DNA of 64,000 bases, from assembly GCF_902706195.1 (NCBI RefSeq), contig NZ_CACSJO010000001.1, forward strand, positions 62,001 through 126,000, in the 5' to 3' direction. This document shows positions 38,742 through 49,676 of this stretch, one piece after another. Below the pieces are notes generated by a model. That model did not search any database. It was not told the DNA's origin and saw only the letters and a list, made by a program, of their open reading frames with translations. The DNA is from Novosphingobium sp. 18050. GTDB taxonomy: Bacteria; Pseudomonadota; Alphaproteobacteria; Sphingomonadales; Sphingomonadaceae. Both the position numbers and the translations under genes were made by a program. The stretch's first letter is position 1, and each line of letters begins with the position of its first letter.

Positions 38742-39523
38742 CCCGCGCCTGCAGCTTCGCTGCGCTGGCCTCGCTTTTCCTCGCCGCCTGCTCCGCCCAA
38801 CCCGCGCCGCAGCCCGAGGCCCCGCCTCCGCCGCCCTGCGAAGGCGCCATGTTCGAAGGGGTCAGCTTCACCCACTGCACCGCCGTTCCCGGCCGCCACA
38901 CCATCCACACGGTGCTCGGCCCCAGGGACGGCGCGCCCTATCGCAGTCTCTCGCAGCTTGCCGTGGATCGCCCGGCGAAAAGTCACGAAGTCGCCTTTGC
39001 CGTCAACGGCGGCATGTTCGATGCCGATGGGCTACCAATCGGCTACTATGTAGAGAACGGCGAAAAACGCCATGCGCTGAATACCAAGGCGGGCTGGGGC
39101 AACTTCCACCTGTTGCCCAATGGCGTGTTCTATGGCGATGCCCAGGACAAGTGGCGTGTGAGTACCGCGCAGGACTTCGAGAAAGACGTCACCGAGCGGC
39201 CCGATTTCGGCACCCAGTCCGGCCCGATGCTGGTCATCGCCGGGAAGCTGCATCCGGGCATAGACGCTGACGGCAAGTCTTTGAAGCTGCGCAACGGCGT
39301 CGGTGTTGATGCGCAGGGCCGCGCCCACTTCGTTATTTCCGACGAGCCGGTGTCGTTCGGCAAGCTCGCCCGCTACTTCCGCGATGCGCTTAAATGCCCC
39401 AATGCGCTGTTCCTCGACGGCAGCGTATCCTCGCTTTGGGACCCCGAACATGGCCGCGTCGATGGCGGTCCTCCCCTCGGGCCCTTGATCGTTGTCGAAA
39501 AAAGCGCAAAGGCAAAAAGATGA
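38735..39523 (+). CDS. Lipoprotein with a phosphodiester-glycosidase (NAGPA-like) domain
   Basis: 262 residues. A hydrophobic start ending in the lipobox FLAAC (Cys 19) makes it a lipoprotein; a Pro-rich linker follows. The rest has the NAGPA/phosphodiester glycosidase pattern: [47 protein letters not shown] and the closing [13 protein letters not shown] with GPLIVV. Better-known relatives remove N-acetylglucosamine from phosphodiesters; bacterial members act on wall or capsule glycans. The likely site is the periplasm. Oddly, it lies between trpE and trpG and overlaps trpG by four bases. Confidence 0.88.
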   Translation: MVARACSFAALASLFLAACSAQPAPQPEAPPPPPCEGAMFEGVSFTHCTAVPGRHTIHTVLGPRDGAPYRSLSQLAVDRPAKSHEVAFAVNGGMFDADGLPIGYYVENGEKRHALNTKAGWGNFHLLPNGVFYGDAQDKWRVSTAQDFEKDVTERPDFGTQSGPMLVIAGKLHPGIDADGKSLKLRNGVGVDAQGRAHFVISDEPVSFGKLARYFRDALKCPNALFLDGSVSSLWDPEHGRVDGGPPLGPLIVVEKSAKAKR

Positions 39524-40131
39524 TCCTCGTCATCGACAACTACGACAGCTTCACCTGGAACCTCGTCCACTACGTCATGGAACTGGGCGCCGAAGTTCAG
39601 GTCGTCCGCAACGACGCACTGAGCGTCAGCCTGGCGATGGACATGGGTGCGCAAGGCTTCCTCGTCTCGCCCGGCCCGTGCACCCCGAACGAGGCAGGCA
39701 TCAGCCTCGGCCTCGTAGGCGCGGCGGCAAAGGCAGGTATCCCTGTGCTCGGCGTGTGCCTGGGGCACCAGTCGATCGGCCAGTATTTCGGCGGCAAAGT
39801 CGTGCGCGGCGGGTTGATGCACGGCAAGACCTCGATGATCGACCACGACGGCACCGGCCTGTTCCAGGGCATCCCTTCGCCGCTCAAGGCCGCACGCTAT
39901 CACTCGCTCATCGTTGAGAACATTCCCGATGCGCTGGCGGTAAACGCCCGTTCCGATGACGGCCACGTCATGGGCTTTCGCCATGTTGACCTGCCGATAC
40001 ACGGTGTTCAGTTCCACCCGGAAAGCATCGCGACCCAGCATGGCCACGCAATGCTGGCGAACTTCCTGCGCGTCTGCGGCATTGATGCCCGCATCCCCGA
40101 TCGCATAATCGCGGGAGCGAAGGCCGCATGA
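39520..40131 (+). CDS. trpG: Anthranilate synthase component II (glutamine amidotransferase)
   Basis: Supplies ammonia from glutamine to TrpE; in many bacteria the same protein also serves p-aminobenzoate synthase. I start at [15 protein letters not shown]. The 203-residue protein has the nucleophile Cys in [15 protein letters not shown] and the His/Glu pair in [13 protein letters not shown]. It overlaps the lipoprotein stop and the trpD start by four bases each, so translation is coupled through the cluster. Confidence 0.97.
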   Translation: MILVIDNYDSFTWNLVHYVMELGAEVQVVRNDALSVSLAMDMGAQGFLVSPGPCTPNEAGISLGLVGAAAKAGIPVLGVCLGHQSIGQYFGGKVVRGGLMHGKTSMIDHDGTGLFQGIPSPLKAARYHSLIVENIPDALAVNARSDDGHVMGFRHVDLPIHGVQFHPESIATQHGHAMLANFLRVCGIDARIPDRIIAGAKAA

Positions 40132-41120
40132 CGCTTCCCGATCCGTTTCACCCGATTCCCGAGGACGAAGCCGAGGCCGCTTTCGCCGCGATCCTCGACG
40201 GCGAAGTGCCCGAAGACCAGATTGCCGCCTTCCTCGTCGCCCTGTCGGACCGAGGCGAGACGGCAAGCGAGATCGCCGGTGCCGCGCGCGCCATGCGCGA
40301 ACGCATGATCCCGGTGACGGCCCCCGCAAACGCCATCGACGTATGCGGCACGGGCGGCGACGGGTTCCACACCCTCAACGTCTCTACCGCCGTCTCGCTG
40401 GTGGTCGCCGCGGCCGGCGTGCCCGTCGCCAAGCACGGCAACCGCGCCGCCAGCTCCAAGGCGGGCGCCGCCGACACGCTCGAAGCCCTCGGCCTCGACC
40501 TCGACCGCGCGGTAGAAACCGCCGAGTCGACGTTGTCCGAGATCGGCATCGGCTTCCTCTTCGCCGGGCGGCATCACCCGGCAATGGGCCGACTCATGCC
40601 GCTCAGGAAGGCGCTGGGCCGCCGCACGATCTTCAACCTCATGGGCCCGCTCGCCAATCCCGCGCAAGTCTCGCGCCAGCTGGTCGGCATCGCCCGGCCG
40701 GCCTACGTGCCGATCTATGCCGAAGCGCTGCTACGCCTGGGCACCGAGCATTCGATGGTCATCTCGGGCGACGAAGGCCTCGACGAACTGAGCCTCGCCG
40801 GCGGCAACGAAGTCGCCGACGTGCGCGGCACCGAACTGTCGATGCGCCGCGTCAGTCCGCAAGACGCAGGCCTTCCCAACTCCTCTGTCGAAGCTATCCG
40901 CGGCGGCGATCCCGCTCACAACGCGAAGGCACTGCGCGCTCTCCTGATGGGCGAATCCGGTGCTTACCGCGACGCGGTTCTCCTCAACGCTGCCGGCGCC
41001 CTGCTCGTCGCGGGCGAAGTGGAAAGCTGGGCCGAAGGCGTCGAGGAAGCTGCCGAAACCATCGACAAGGGCCTTGCGAAGGCCCTGCTCGATTGCTGGA
41101 TCGCAGCTACGCGCGCCTGA
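40128..41120 (+). CDS. trpD: Anthranilate phosphoribosyltransferase
   Basis: Adds phosphoribosyl from PRPP to anthranilate. 330 residues with the PRPP-binding [19 protein letters not shown] near residue 70, [32 protein letters not shown] and [14 protein letters not shown]. The ATG overlaps the trpG stop (ATGA). Confidence 0.97.
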   Translation: MTLPDPFHPIPEDEAEAAFAAILDGEVPEDQIAAFLVALSDRGETASEIAGAARAMRERMIPVTAPANAIDVCGTGGDGFHTLNVSTAVSLVVAAAGVPVAKHGNRAASSKAGAADTLEALGLDLDRAVETAESTLSEIGIGFLFAGRHHPAMGRLMPLRKALGRRTIFNLMGPLANPAQVSRQLVGIARPAYVPIYAEALLRLGTEHSMVISGDEGLDELSLAGGNEVADVRGTELSMRRVSPQDAGLPNSSVEAIRGGDPAHNAKALRALLMGESGAYRDAVLLNAAGALLVAGEVESWAEGVEEAAETIDKGLAKALLDCWIAATRA

Positions 41121-41131
41121 GAGACACAAGC

Positions 41132-41923
41132 ATGACTGACAAGCTCACTGAAATCTGCGACACCAAGCGCGACGAAGTCGCAGCCCGCAAGCGTGCAACC
41201 ACGATTGCCGACCTCGATGCCCAGGCCGCTTACCAAAGCGCACCGCGCGGCTTCGAAGCCGCCCTTCGCGCCAAGGCAGAAAACGGCTTCGCGCTGATCG
41301 CCGAAATCAAAAAAGCCAGCCCTTCCAAAGGCCTCATCCGCCCTGACTTCCGTCCGGCGGAGCATGCCCAGGCTTACGAGAAAGGAGGCGCCGCCTGCCT
41401 TTCGATCCTCACCGACGCGCCATATTTCCAGGGCCACGAAGATTACCTGATCGACGCCCGCGCCGCCTGCACGCTGCCCGTCATCCGCAAGGATTTCATG
41501 GTCGATCCCTGGCAGGTCGCCGAAGCCCGCGCGATCGGCGCCGACGCGATCCTTATCATTGTTGCCGCGCTGGACGATACGCTCATGGCGGAGATCGAGG
41601 CCGCAGCTCTGGAACGCGGCATGGATTGCCTCGTCGAAGTTCACAATGAACTTGAGATGGAGCGTGCAAGTGCCTTGAAATCGAGGCTGATTGGTATCAA
41701 CAATCGTGACCTCAAGCGCTTCGCGACTGACATTGCGACGACCGAGCGCCTCGCCCCGCTCGCACCCGAAGGCGCGCTGCTGGTCAGCGAAAGCGGGATC
41801 AACACCCACGCCGACCTCCTCCGTCTCGCACCTTGCGGCGCGCGCACGTTCCTCGTCGGCGAAAGCCTGATGCGCAAAGCCGACATTGAAGCCGCAACGC
41901 GCATGCTGCTCACGGGCGCCTGA
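41132..41923 (+). CDS. trpC: Indole-3-glycerol phosphate synthase
   Basis: Closes the indole ring in tryptophan synthesis. The 263-residue TIM barrel shows [19 protein letters not shown] (active-site Lys), [43 protein letters not shown] and [15 protein letters not shown] start at [16 protein letters not shown], 11 bases after trpD. It is not fused to a trpF domain. trpF, trpB and trpA are not in the window. Confidence 0.97.
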   Translation: MTDKLTEICDTKRDEVAARKRATTIADLDAQAAYQSAPRGFEAALRAKAENGFALIAEIKKASPSKGLIRPDFRPAEHAQAYEKGGAACLSILTDAPYFQGHEDYLIDARAACTLPVIRKDFMVDPWQVAEARAIGADAILIIVAALDDTLMAEIEAAALERGMDCLVEVHNELEMERASALKSRLIGINNRDLKRFATDIATTERLAPLAPEGALLVSESGINTHADLLRLAPCGARTFLVGESLMRKADIEAATRMLLTGA

Positions 41924-41973
41924 TATCCGAACCTGAGCCGCCAGGGTGCGGTGTGCGATGACTGGAAGCTGAC

Positions 41974-42459
41974 ATGAGCAAGTCCCTCACCCACATCGAT
42001 CCGGACGGAACCGCGCGGATGGTGGATGTCGGCGCCAAGGCGGTAACGCAGCGCCTCGCGGTCGCCTCAGGCCGCATCACGATGACCGCGCAGGCGCTAG
42101 CTGCGATCCGCGCTGGCGACGCGCCAAAGGGCGATGTGCTGGGCACTGCCCGCATTGCCGGCATCATGGCCGCCAAGCGCACATCCGACCTCATTCCTAT
42201 GTGCCACCCCCTGATGATCGACGCCGTCAACGTTGATTTCGTCTTCGAGGAAGACGCCATCCGCGCCACGGCCACAGCCTCGCTTACCGGCAAGACCGGC
42301 ATTGAAATGGAAGCGATAACAGCCACTTCTATCGCACTCCTAACAATATATGACATGGCCAAGGCGCTCGACAAGGGTATGGTCATCGGCGACATCAAGC
42401 TCGTCGAAAAGCGCGGCGGCAAGTCCGGGCACTGGGTTGCCAAGGGTTGGCGGCCATGA
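41974..42459 (+). CDS. moaC: Cyclic pyranopterin monophosphate synthase
   Basis: Second enzyme of molybdenum-cofactor synthesis, making cPMP. 161 residues with [36 protein letters not shown] and [13 protein letters not shown], all family signatures. It overlaps moeA by four bases. moaA is elsewhere. Confidence 0.97.
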   Translation: MSKSLTHIDPDGTARMVDVGAKAVTQRLAVASGRITMTAQALAAIRAGDAPKGDVLGTARIAGIMAAKRTSDLIPMCHPLMIDAVNVDFVFEEDAIRATATASLTGKTGIEMEAITATSIALLTIYDMAKALDKGMVIGDIKLVEKRGGKSGHWVAKGWRP

Positions 42460-43676
42460 GCATGCCCCCGCCGATCCCGCTGGAAGAAGCACAGGCGCGC
42501 CTTCTGGCGCTCGCGCATCCGCTTCCTGTAGAACACGTCGATGTGGAAGGCTCGCTCGGCCGCTATCTTGCGCAGCCGCTCCACGCCCGCCGCACCCAAC
42601 CCGCCACCGATCTTTCGGCGATGGACGGCTATGCGGTAACCGCAGGCGACCTTTCCGGCCCCTGGCGCGTAATAGGCGAAAGCGCCGCTGGGCATCCCTA
42701 TCCCGGCACGGTAACCACCGGTGAGGCCGTGCGCATCTCGACCGGCGCGATCCTCCCGGCGGGTGCCGAAGCCGTGTTCCTCCAGGAAGACCTAGCCCGC
42801 CAGGCCAATGACATCACATTAACCGGCGAGCCGCCCGAACCTACCGACAAACACATCCGTCACTGCGGTATGGACTTTTTCGATGGTAGCGAAGTCATGC
42901 CCGCCGGCATCCGCATCGGACCGGCGCAGGCGGCACTCGCCATCGCCTCCGGACACAAGCACCTGCCCGTCCGCCGCCTGCCGCGCCTCGCCGTGATCGA
43001 CAGCGGCGACGAACTCGCTGCCGATCCGGAATGCTGCGAGCCGCACCAGATCCCGGCCAGCAACGGTGCCATGCTCGTAGCACTGGCCTGCTCGCTCCCG
43101 ATCGAAGCGAACCGCATCGGCCCAGTTGCCGACACACTCGAAGCGCTCACCGCAGCGTTTGAATCCGCTGCCGACACGGATGTCATTGTCACCAGCGGCG
43201 GCGCCTCCGTGGGTGACCACGATCTCGTGCTCCCCGCACTTGAAGCCTGGGGCGCGACCATCGATTTCTGGCGCGTGGCGATCAAGCCCGGCAAACCGAT
43301 CCTCGTTGCCACCCGCGAACGGAACGGGAGAAAGCAAATCATCCTTGGCCTGCCCGGCAATCCGGTGTCGAGCTTCGTAACCGCCTACCATTTCCTGCTA
43401 CCTCTCCTGCGCCGTATGCTCGGCGCAAGCCAAGCTGCGCCAATGCAAATCGCCACACACCTCGCCGCACCGGTGCGGGCGAACGGCGCTCGCCGTGAAT
43501 TCCTGCGCGGCAGTTGGGATGGCGAAAAAGTCGTGCCACAAACGAACCAGGACAGCGGTGCGCTCACCTCACTGGCGGCGAGCAACGTCCTCATCGACCG
43601 CCCCAGCTTTGCGCCTGCCGCCCAGACTGGCGATCCGGTGCGCGTATTCCTGCTCCAGAATGGCGGTATTGCGTGA
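42456..43676 (+). CDS. moeA: Molybdopterin molybdenumtransferase
   Basis: Inserts molybdate into adenylated molybdopterin. 406 residues starting [16 protein letters not shown]. The N-terminal domains carry [13 protein letters not shown] and [15 protein letters not shown]; the MoCF/MogA-like domain has [14 protein letters not shown] and [12 protein letters not shown] and [13 protein letters not shown]; the C-terminal domain IV ends the protein. The ATG sits in the moaC stop, so the two cofactor genes are coupled. Confidence 0.96.
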   Translation: MSMPPPIPLEEAQARLLALAHPLPVEHVDVEGSLGRYLAQPLHARRTQPATDLSAMDGYAVTAGDLSGPWRVIGESAAGHPYPGTVTTGEAVRISTGAILPAGAEAVFLQEDLARQANDITLTGEPPEPTDKHIRHCGMDFFDGSEVMPAGIRIGPAQAALAIASGHKHLPVRRLPRLAVIDSGDELAADPECCEPHQIPASNGAMLVALACSLPIEANRIGPVADTLEALTAAFESAADTDVIVTSGGASVGDHDLVLPALEAWGATIDFWRVAIKPGKPILVATRERNGRKQIILGLPGNPVSSFVTAYHFLLPLLRRMLGASQAAPMQIATHLAAPVRANGARREFLRGSWDGEKVVPQTNQDSGALTSLAASNVLIDRPSFAPAAQTGDPVRVFLLQNGGIA

Positions 43677-43684
43677 GGCTTCGC

Positions 43685-43713
43685 TTGACGCGGTGAAATT
43701 CGTTGCTTAATTG
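43685..43713 (+). promoter_or_regulatory. Probable lexA promoter
   Basis: TTGACG (43685-43690), then 16 or 17 bases to TTAATT / TAATTG (43707-43713). The LexA box begins at the -10, so bound LexA would block initiation. Confidence 0.6.
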
Positions 43714-43738
43714 TTCTCTCAATGTTCACGAGAAGAAC
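43713..43738 (+). promoter_or_regulatory. LexA operator (SOS box) upstream of lexA
   Basis: GTTCTCTCAATGTTC (43713-43727) is an exact GTTC-N7-GTTC direct repeat, the alphaproteobacterial LexA box. The second GTTC also pairs with a GAAC seven bases on (43724-43738, GTTC-N7-GAAC). It lies between the moeA end and lexA and gives SOS autoregulation. Confidence 0.88.
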
Positions 43739-43788
43739 ATTCCCGGCCGGGACTGGCTTCGCCCGGCCGCAACGAAGAGGCAGCGACA

Positions 43789-44481
43789 ATGTTGACGCGC
43801 AAGCAGCACGAATTGCTCCGGTTCATTCAGGCTCGGCTTGAGGAGAGCGGCATCTCCCCCAGCTTCGAGGAAATGAAGGAAGCGCTCGATCTCAAGTCGA
43901 AATCGGGCGTTCACCGGTTGATTTCGGCACTTGAGGAACGTGGCTTCATCCGCCGCCTGCCTAACCGTGCCCGCGCGCTGGAAGTTCTGCGGCAGCCTGA
44001 TGATGCGGGAACCAAGCCCCAGCGCCCTGCCCCCGCTAACAGCAATGACGATCCCGCCCCCATTCGCGCACCGCAGCGCGCACCAGAACCAGCGAACGAC
44101 GTCATCGAAATCCCGCTTCACGGGCGCATTGCCGCCGGTGTTCCTATCGAGGCACTCGAAGGCCAGTCGTCGCTTGCGGTGCCTGCCGCTCTTCTCGGAT
44201 CGGGAGAACACTATGCTCTCGAGGTTTCGGGAGACTCGATGGTCGATGCCGGTATTCTCGACGGTGATTTCGCGCTGGTGAAGCGCACCAACACCTGCCG
44301 CGACGGCGAGATCGTCGTCGCGCTGGTCCGTGGCGAGGAAGCGACGCTCAAGTACCTGCGCCGCGAGAACGGGATGGTCCGCCTCGACCCCGCCAATGCT
44401 GCCTACGAGCCCCAGATTTACGGCCCCGACGAAATTGAGGTGCAAGGCAAGCTCGCCGGCCTTCTGCGCAGGTATCACTGA
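43789..44481 (+). CDS. lexA: SOS repressor LexA
   Basis: Represses DNA-damage genes and destroys itself when RecA is active. I start at [19 protein letters not shown], giving 230 residues. The N-terminal winged helix (1-65) reads the operator; a Pro/Ala-rich linker (about 70-103) is long as in alphaproteobacteria. The S24 peptidase domain has the scissile A116-G117 bond ([12 protein letters not shown]), nucleophile S150 ([10 protein letters not shown]) and K188 ([10 protein letters not shown]). Confidence 0.98.
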   Translation: MLTRKQHELLRFIQARLEESGISPSFEEMKEALDLKSKSGVHRLISALEERGFIRRLPNRARALEVLRQPDDAGTKPQRPAPANSNDDPAPIRAPQRAPEPANDVIEIPLHGRIAAGVPIEALEGQSSLAVPAALLGSGEHYALEVSGDSMVDAGILDGDFALVKRTNTCRDGEIVVALVRGEEATLKYLRRENGMVRLDPANAAYEPQIYGPDEIEVQGKLAGLLRRYH

Positions 44482-44494
44482 GGGCTACGTCTGA

Positions 44495-44517
44495 CTGCCT
44501 TCGCCGAGCGAGGGCAG
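44495..44517. terminator. Hairpin between convergent lexA and comEC
   Basis: CTGCCTTCGC / GCGAGGGCAG around a three-base loop (one T-G pair). No T-run follows on either strand, so standard rho-independent termination is doubtful; it may mark the shared 3' end region. Confidence 0.4.
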
Positions 44518-44537
44518 ATCGGACGATGGAATGCTGA

Positions 44538-46754
44538 TTACGGCGGCGGAAAATTTTTGCCGCCATCGGCTTTCGCCGGGCGCCACCAGCCGTGTTCCCC
44601 CTGGCTGTCCGCAACCGTATCCACCTGCGCTGACGAAAGGTGCACGGCCAGTCCGCCGGTACGCTGCAACATGTTACGGTCCGCCTTGAACCAGCGGGGA
44701 CGGCAACTGCGCGGAAGCCAGCGATCGGCGATGACGATGTCGCTGCGATCGCAGGCCGCAGCCAAGGCTCTTTCGGGCACAGCATCTCTGCCTCGCGAGA
44801 CGAGGATCCGCCACTTTGCGCCATCGCGCTCTATCATGATGGCGCAGAAATCGCGATTGCAGCGCGCACCCGGCCAGCGATCCAGCGCCACCGGTTCGCC
44901 CTCCATGCCGGCCAACTCCATTAGATTCTCATGTGCATAGCCTCCTTTGCCGCCTGCTCGAAGAACGAACAGACGCGCGCCGCCAGCCTCGACCAGCCCG
45001 ACATGGCGTCCGTCGCTTGAAACGAGGATGTCCGGCGGTGTCGCCGCGGCCAGCAGGCCGGCACCCAGCAGGGCGAACGGCAGGCCCAGCCAGCGGATCC
45101 GCCCAGTCCACAACCCGAGCCAAATGCCTCCCGCAACAAAAACAAGAAACGCCCCCGTCCCGCCCGCCGGCAGGATCGTGACCGAGCCTGGGCGGGAAGC
45201 AAACCAGTGCGCAATTCCCATCAGCCACTCGATAGCCACATCTGCAAGCCACCAGAGCGGCCCCCCGGCGCCAATGATGTCGAGCAACAGAGCCCCGCCC
45301 AGCAGAGGCATGACGATGAAAGTCGTCAGCGGAATGGCGAGCACGTTGGCCAGCGCTCCATAAATGCCGGCACGGTGGAAATGAAAGAGCCCGATAGGCA
45401 TCAGCACGAGGTCGATCACGAGCCCGGTCAACAACAGCATCGCGACATGACGCATCATCCGCATCGCCAACGACTCGTCGCGCGGCGCGACGAACCGCCG
45501 TATCGGTCCCGCCGTACTTAATGCCACCAGTGCGAGGACCGCACTAAAACTCATCTGGAAGCTAGGTCCGGTCACTGCCTCCGGCCATAGCAGAAGGACG
45601 CAGAATGCGGCGACGGCCAGCATCCTCAGTGACAGCCCCTCTCGCCCCAGCACAAGTGCCCCCAGCACCAGCAATGCGCCGATGCACGAACGGACGGTCG
45701 GCACTTCCGACCCCGAGATCAACGTATAGACCACTCCCCCCAGCGCACCCGCGGCTGCTGCCACGACCGGCAACCTCACGCGAAGCGCCAACCAGGGGAT
45801 CAGCGCCAGGCCCCTCACGAACAGGACATAGACCGCACCGACCACCGCGCTGACGTGAAGGCCGCTGACGGAGAGCAAATGCGCCAAACCGGAGTCGCGC
45901 ATGGCCTGATCGTCGGCCTCTGCGATGCCGCCCCGATCGCCGGTCACCAATGCCCCGGCGATACCCGCCCCGTCGTCTCCGATACGCGCGCGGATGTGGG
46001 CAGACAGTTTGCGGCGCAAACCCGACAGCCACCCCCCGCCCGGCTCTCCCCGCTCGACCACCTGCACATCGCCAGTAACCGTGCCGCTCCCGGCCAGCCC
46101 AGAAAACCATGCCGTCCGTGCAAAGTTGTAGGCGCCCGGTAGCATCGGCGGCGCAGGCGGCATGAAACGGCCTGTGATCCTCACGACATCGCCAACATTG
46201 ACGCGGGAGACGATGCCCGCGCCCGGCACATTAACTCGCACTTTAATCGCCCGCCCGCTGCCCGGCTCACGCATCGCCAGAATCAGACGGTCGCGTTCGA
46301 GCGCCGGCTGTGGCTGGATATCCAGCACCTTTGCCGTGAACGTGCCCGCGATCGGCCGTGCCAAAGGCAATTCGCCGACTATCTCCGAACGCGTCCAAAC
46401 CGCTAGGCATCCACCCGCGACCAGCAGCGGCAAAACCAAAACGGCCCTCAGAACATGCGGATAGGCCTGACGCCCCGGCCAAGGTGCAAAGCTTGCAACT
46501 GCGAGTGCGCTGAGCAGTCCGCAAAGGCCCAGCCACCACCCCTGTGAAGGCAGCCCAAACCACGCTATTATGCCTGTTCCAAAGGCTACCGTGAGCCATG
46601 GCCCACGATCGAATCCGGCCTCTGAAAGAAATCGTTCGAGAGCGGGCAAACCCCTCGACAAGTCGCTCTCGCTGTTCCATGGCCGATGCTGCAATGCAGC
46701 GGCTCCCCGGTGAGCCGGAGGCGAATTTTCGAGAGGTGCAGCTTGGGTCCCCAT
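44538..46754 (-). CDS. ComEC/Rec2 family membrane protein lacking a recognisable metallo-beta-lactamase active site
   Basis: 738 residues from the ATG of MGTQAAPLENSPPAH; a TTG 16 codons upstream would overlap gltX. The N-terminal part has DUF4131-like spans and an OB-like segment (KVLDIQPQPALERDRLIL, VGDVVRITGRFMPP). The central competence domain has HLLSVSGLHVSAVVGAVYVL and GPSFQMSFSAVLALVAL, which in competent bacteria form the DNA channel. The C-terminal 150 residues keep part of the beta-lactamase-like fold (LVSSDGRHVGLVEAGGARLF) but no HxHxDH metal motif. Uptake of single-stranded DNA is the family role; activity here is unproven. Confidence 0.9.
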   Translation of the reverse strand: MGTQAAPLENSPPAHRGAAALQHRPWNSESDLSRGLPALERFLSEAGFDRGPWLTVAFGTGIIAWFGLPSQGWWLGLCGLLSALAVASFAPWPGRQAYPHVLRAVLVLPLLVAGGCLAVWTRSEIVGELPLARPIAGTFTAKVLDIQPQPALERDRLILAMREPGSGRAIKVRVNVPGAGIVSRVNVGDVVRITGRFMPPAPPMLPGAYNFARTAWFSGLAGSGTVTGDVQVVERGEPGGGWLSGLRRKLSAHIRARIGDDGAGIAGALVTGDRGGIAEADDQAMRDSGLAHLLSVSGLHVSAVVGAVYVLFVRGLALIPWLALRVRLPVVAAAAGALGGVVYTLISGSEVPTVRSCIGALLVLGALVLGREGLSLRMLAVAAFCVLLLWPEAVTGPSFQMSFSAVLALVALSTAGPIRRFVAPRDESLAMRMMRHVAMLLLTGLVIDLVLMPIGLFHFHRAGIYGALANVLAIPLTTFIVMPLLGGALLLDIIGAGGPLWWLADVAIEWLMGIAHWFASRPGSVTILPAGGTGAFLVFVAGGIWLGLWTGRIRWLGLPFALLGAGLLAAATPPDILVSSDGRHVGLVEAGGARLFVLRAGGKGGYAHENLMELAGMEGEPVALDRWPGARCNRDFCAIMIERDGAKWRILVSRGRDAVPERALAAACDRSDIVIADRWLPRSCRPRWFKADRNMLQRTGGLAVHLSSAQVDTVADSQGEHGWWRPAKADGGKNFPPP

Positions 46755-46783
46755 GGCTGCATTAGGACAGTAAGGTGGTATTG

Positions 46784-48223
46784 ATGGCAAGCGGCAGTGC
46801 AACGAGCGGAACGGCGGGCACGAAAGCCGTCGTCACGCGCTTTGCCCCCTCGCCCACGGGTTTCCTGCATATCGGCGGTGCTCGTACGGCTCTGTTTAAT
46901 TGGCTTTTCGCGCGTCATCATGGTGGCAAGTATTTGCTGCGCATCGAGGACACCGACCGGGCCCGTTCGACCGAACCGGCTATCGAGGCAATTTTCGACG
47001 GTCTGACCTGGCTTGGCCTCGAAGGCGACGAACCTGCGGTATTCCAGTTCGCGCGCTCTGACCGCCACGCGCAAGTCGCTGCGCAGATGCTGGACAGCGG
47101 CCATGCCTATCGCTGCTATCTGACGCCGGAGGAACTCACCGAGCGCCGCCAGAAGGCGCAGGAAGAACGCCGCCCATTCCGCCTCGACAGCGAATGGCGC
47201 GACGCCGATCCCGCGACCTGGCCTGCCGACAAATCCTATGTAGTACGCATGAAAGCCCCGCGTGAGGGTGAGACGACGATCGAGGATCTCGTCCAAGGGT
47301 CCGTTACCGTCCAGAACGTCGAAATCGACGACTACGTCATCCTGCGCAGCGACGGCACGCCGACTTACATGCTGGCGGTAGTGGTCGACGACAACGACAT
47401 GGGCGTAACCCACGTCCTGCGCGGCGACGACCACCTCAACAACGCCTTCCGCCAACTTCTCGTCATCCACGCGATGAATTGGGACGTGCCGGTTTATGGC
47501 CACGTACCGCTGATCCACGGTGCCGACGGGGCCAAGCTTTCCAAGCGTCACGGCGCCCTCGGCGTGGATTCCTACCGGGACGACCTGGGCATCCTGCCCG
47601 AGGCCCTGTTCAATTATCTGCTGCGCCTTGGCTGGGGCCACGGCGACGACGAGATCATCGCGCGCGACCAGGCCGTCCAGTGGTTCGACATGGTCGACGT
47701 GGGCAAGTCGCCTTCGCGCTTCGATCTCGCCAAGGTTCAAAATCTCAACGGGCACTATTTGCGCGAGGCCGACGACGATCGTCTCGCTGCATTGGTGCTG
47801 CCGCGCCTTGAAGGGACCGCCGACGCGGACCTCGAGCTGCTTGCGCGCGCCATGCCCGTTCTCAAGGTCCGCGCAAAGGACCTTAACGAACTTGCAGAAG
47901 GCTCTGCCTTCCTGTTTGCCAAGCGTCCGCTCGCAATGAGCGAAAAGGCGCTTGGCCTCCTGTCCGACGAGGCGCGTGGCCGCCTTGGCGTGATCTGCGA
48001 GCGCCTGTCCGGTCTCACCGACTGGACATTGGAGGAACTGGAAGCAAACCTGAAGGCAATGGCCGAAGAACTGGGACTGGGACTCGGCAAGCTCGCACAA
48101 CCCTTGCGGGCGGCCCTGACAGGTCAGACGACCTCGCCAGGGATTTTCGACGTACTGGTATTACTCGGACGGGAAGAGAGCCTCGCACGCATCGGTGCGC
48201 AGGCGGACGTTCCAGTCGGGTAA
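46784..48223 (+). CDS. gltX: Glutamyl-tRNA synthetase
   Basis: Charges tRNA-Glu (and in most alphaproteobacteria also tRNA-Gln, later amidated by GatCAB). The 479-residue class I enzyme has the HIGH-type motif [32 protein letters not shown], and the KMSKS-type motif [13 protein letters not shown]. The ATG follows AAGGTGG. Only 29 bases separate it from the comEC start on the other strand. gltA follows at 21 bases, so the two may be co-transcribed. Confidence 0.97.
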   Translation: MASGSATSGTAGTKAVVTRFAPSPTGFLHIGGARTALFNWLFARHHGGKYLLRIEDTDRARSTEPAIEAIFDGLTWLGLEGDEPAVFQFARSDRHAQVAAQMLDSGHAYRCYLTPEELTERRQKAQEERRPFRLDSEWRDADPATWPADKSYVVRMKAPREGETTIEDLVQGSVTVQNVEIDDYVILRSDGTPTYMLAVVVDDNDMGVTHVLRGDDHLNNAFRQLLVIHAMNWDVPVYGHVPLIHGADGAKLSKRHGALGVDSYRDDLGILPEALFNYLLRLGWGHGDDEIIARDQAVQWFDMVDVGKSPSRFDLAKVQNLNGHYLREADDDRLAALVLPRLEGTADADLELLARAMPVLKVRAKDLNELAEGSAFLFAKRPLAMSEKALGLLSDEARGRLGVICERLSGLTDWTLEELEANLKAMAEELGLGLGKLAQPLRAALTGQTTSPGIFDVLVLLGREESLARIGAQADVPVG

Positions 48224-48244
48224 CCTCATAAGGAGATATAACTG

Positions 48245-49528
48245 GTGGGTGATCAGGCTAAACTGAGCGCTGGTGGCGCGGACTTCGAATATCCGATCCT
48301 TAAGGGCAGCGTTGGCCCGGATGTCGTCGACATTCGCAAGCTCTATGCCCAGACTGGCAAGTTCACGTTCGATCCCGGCTTCACTTCGACCGCGAGCTGC
48401 GAGTCGGCGCTGACCTACATCGACGGTGACGAGGGCGTGCTTCTGCACCGCGGCTACCCGATCGGCCAGCTGGCCGAGAACTCCTCGTTCATGGAAACGA
48501 GCTACCTTCTGCTCAACGGCGAACTGCCGAGCGCAAGCGAACTCACCACGTTCGAAAACACCATTACGCGCCACACCATGCTGCACGAGCAGTTGGCGAC
48601 GTTCTATCGCGGCTTCCGTCGCGATGCGCACCCGATGGCGATCATGTGCGGCGTAGTCGGCGCACTTTCGGCGTTCTACCACGATTCGACCGACATCGCG
48701 GACCCCGAGCATCGCAAGATCAGTTCGCACCGCCTGATCGCGAAGATGCCGACGATCGCTGCGATGGCCTACAAGTATTCGGTCGGCCAGCCGTTCGTCT
48801 ATCCTGACAACAAGCTGAGCTACACCGGCAACTTCCTGCGCATGACCTTCGGCGTGCCTGCGGAAGAGTATGAAGTGATCCCCGCCATCGAAAAGGCGAT
48901 GGACCGTATCTTCATCCTCCACGCCGACCACGAGCAGAACGCCTCGACCTCGACCGTGCGCCTCGCCGGTTCGTCGGGCGCGAACCCGTTCGCATGCATC
49001 GCGGCCGGCATCGCCTGCCTGTGGGGCCCTGCGCATGGCGGCGCGAACGAAGCCGCACTCAACATGCTCAAGGAAATCGGCACGCCCGATCGCATCCCGC
49101 ACTACATCGAGCGCGCCAAGGACAAGAACGATCCGTTCCGTCTGATGGGCTTCGGTCACCGCGTCTACAAGAACTACGATCCCCGCGCGACCGTCATGCA
49201 GTCGACCCTGCGTGAGGTGTTCGATGCGCTCAAGGTTACCGACCCGCTCTTCGAGACCGCCCTGCGCCTTGAAGAACTGGCGCTTAGCGACCCGTACTTC
49301 ATCGAGAAGAAGCTCTTCCCGAACGTCGACTTCTACTCGGGCATCATCCTGTCGGCTATCGGCTTCCCGACCACGATGTTCACCGTTCTCTTCGCTCTCG
49401 CCCGCACCGTGGGCTGGGTCGCGCAGTGGAACGAAATGATCTCCGATCCAGGCCAGAAGATCGGTCGTCCGCGTCAGCTCTACACGGGCCCGACGAAGCG
49501 CGACTACGTGGCTATCGGCCAGCGTTAA
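48245..49528 (+). CDS. gltA: Citrate synthase
   Basis: First enzyme of the TCA cycle, condensing acetyl-CoA and oxaloacetate. 427 residues, GTG start with a strong AAGGAGATAT ribosome binding site. Family motifs: [19 protein letters not shown], the catalytic His in [31 protein letters not shown] with the second His/Arg site, and the Asp in [15 protein letters not shown]. Length and motifs fit the hexameric, NADH-sensitive type of Gram-negative bacteria. Confidence 0.98.
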   Translation: MGDQAKLSAGGADFEYPILKGSVGPDVVDIRKLYAQTGKFTFDPGFTSTASCESALTYIDGDEGVLLHRGYPIGQLAENSSFMETSYLLLNGELPSASELTTFENTITRHTMLHEQLATFYRGFRRDAHPMAIMCGVVGALSAFYHDSTDIADPEHRKISSHRLIAKMPTIAAMAYKYSVGQPFVYPDNKLSYTGNFLRMTFGVPAEEYEVIPAIEKAMDRIFILHADHEQNASTSTVRLAGSSGANPFACIAAGIACLWGPAHGGANEAALNMLKEIGTPDRIPHYIERAKDKNDPFRLMGFGHRVYKNYDPRATVMQSTLREVFDALKVTDPLFETALRLEELALSDPYFIEKKLFPNVDFYSGIILSAIGFPTTMFTVLFALARTVGWVAQWNEMISDPGQKIGRPRQLYTGPTKRDYVAIGQR

Positions 49529-49559
49529 AGAAATCCGCGAGCAGTCGCGGTACCCGAAG

Positions 49560-49589
49560 AAGGCCCTCGCGAAAGCGGGGGCCTTTTTT
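49560..49589 (+). terminator. Rho-independent terminator of gltA
   Basis: AAGGCCCTCGC / GCGGGGGCCTT around a GAAA tetraloop, followed by six T residues. It lies 31 bases after the gltA stop. Confidence 0.92.
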
Positions 49590-49676
49590 GTTGCGACTGG
49601 CGCTCAGAGGCGATCTGCGCCACAATCCCGCCGCATCCTGAGATCACCCTTGGGCAAATTACGGGGCGCGACGACA

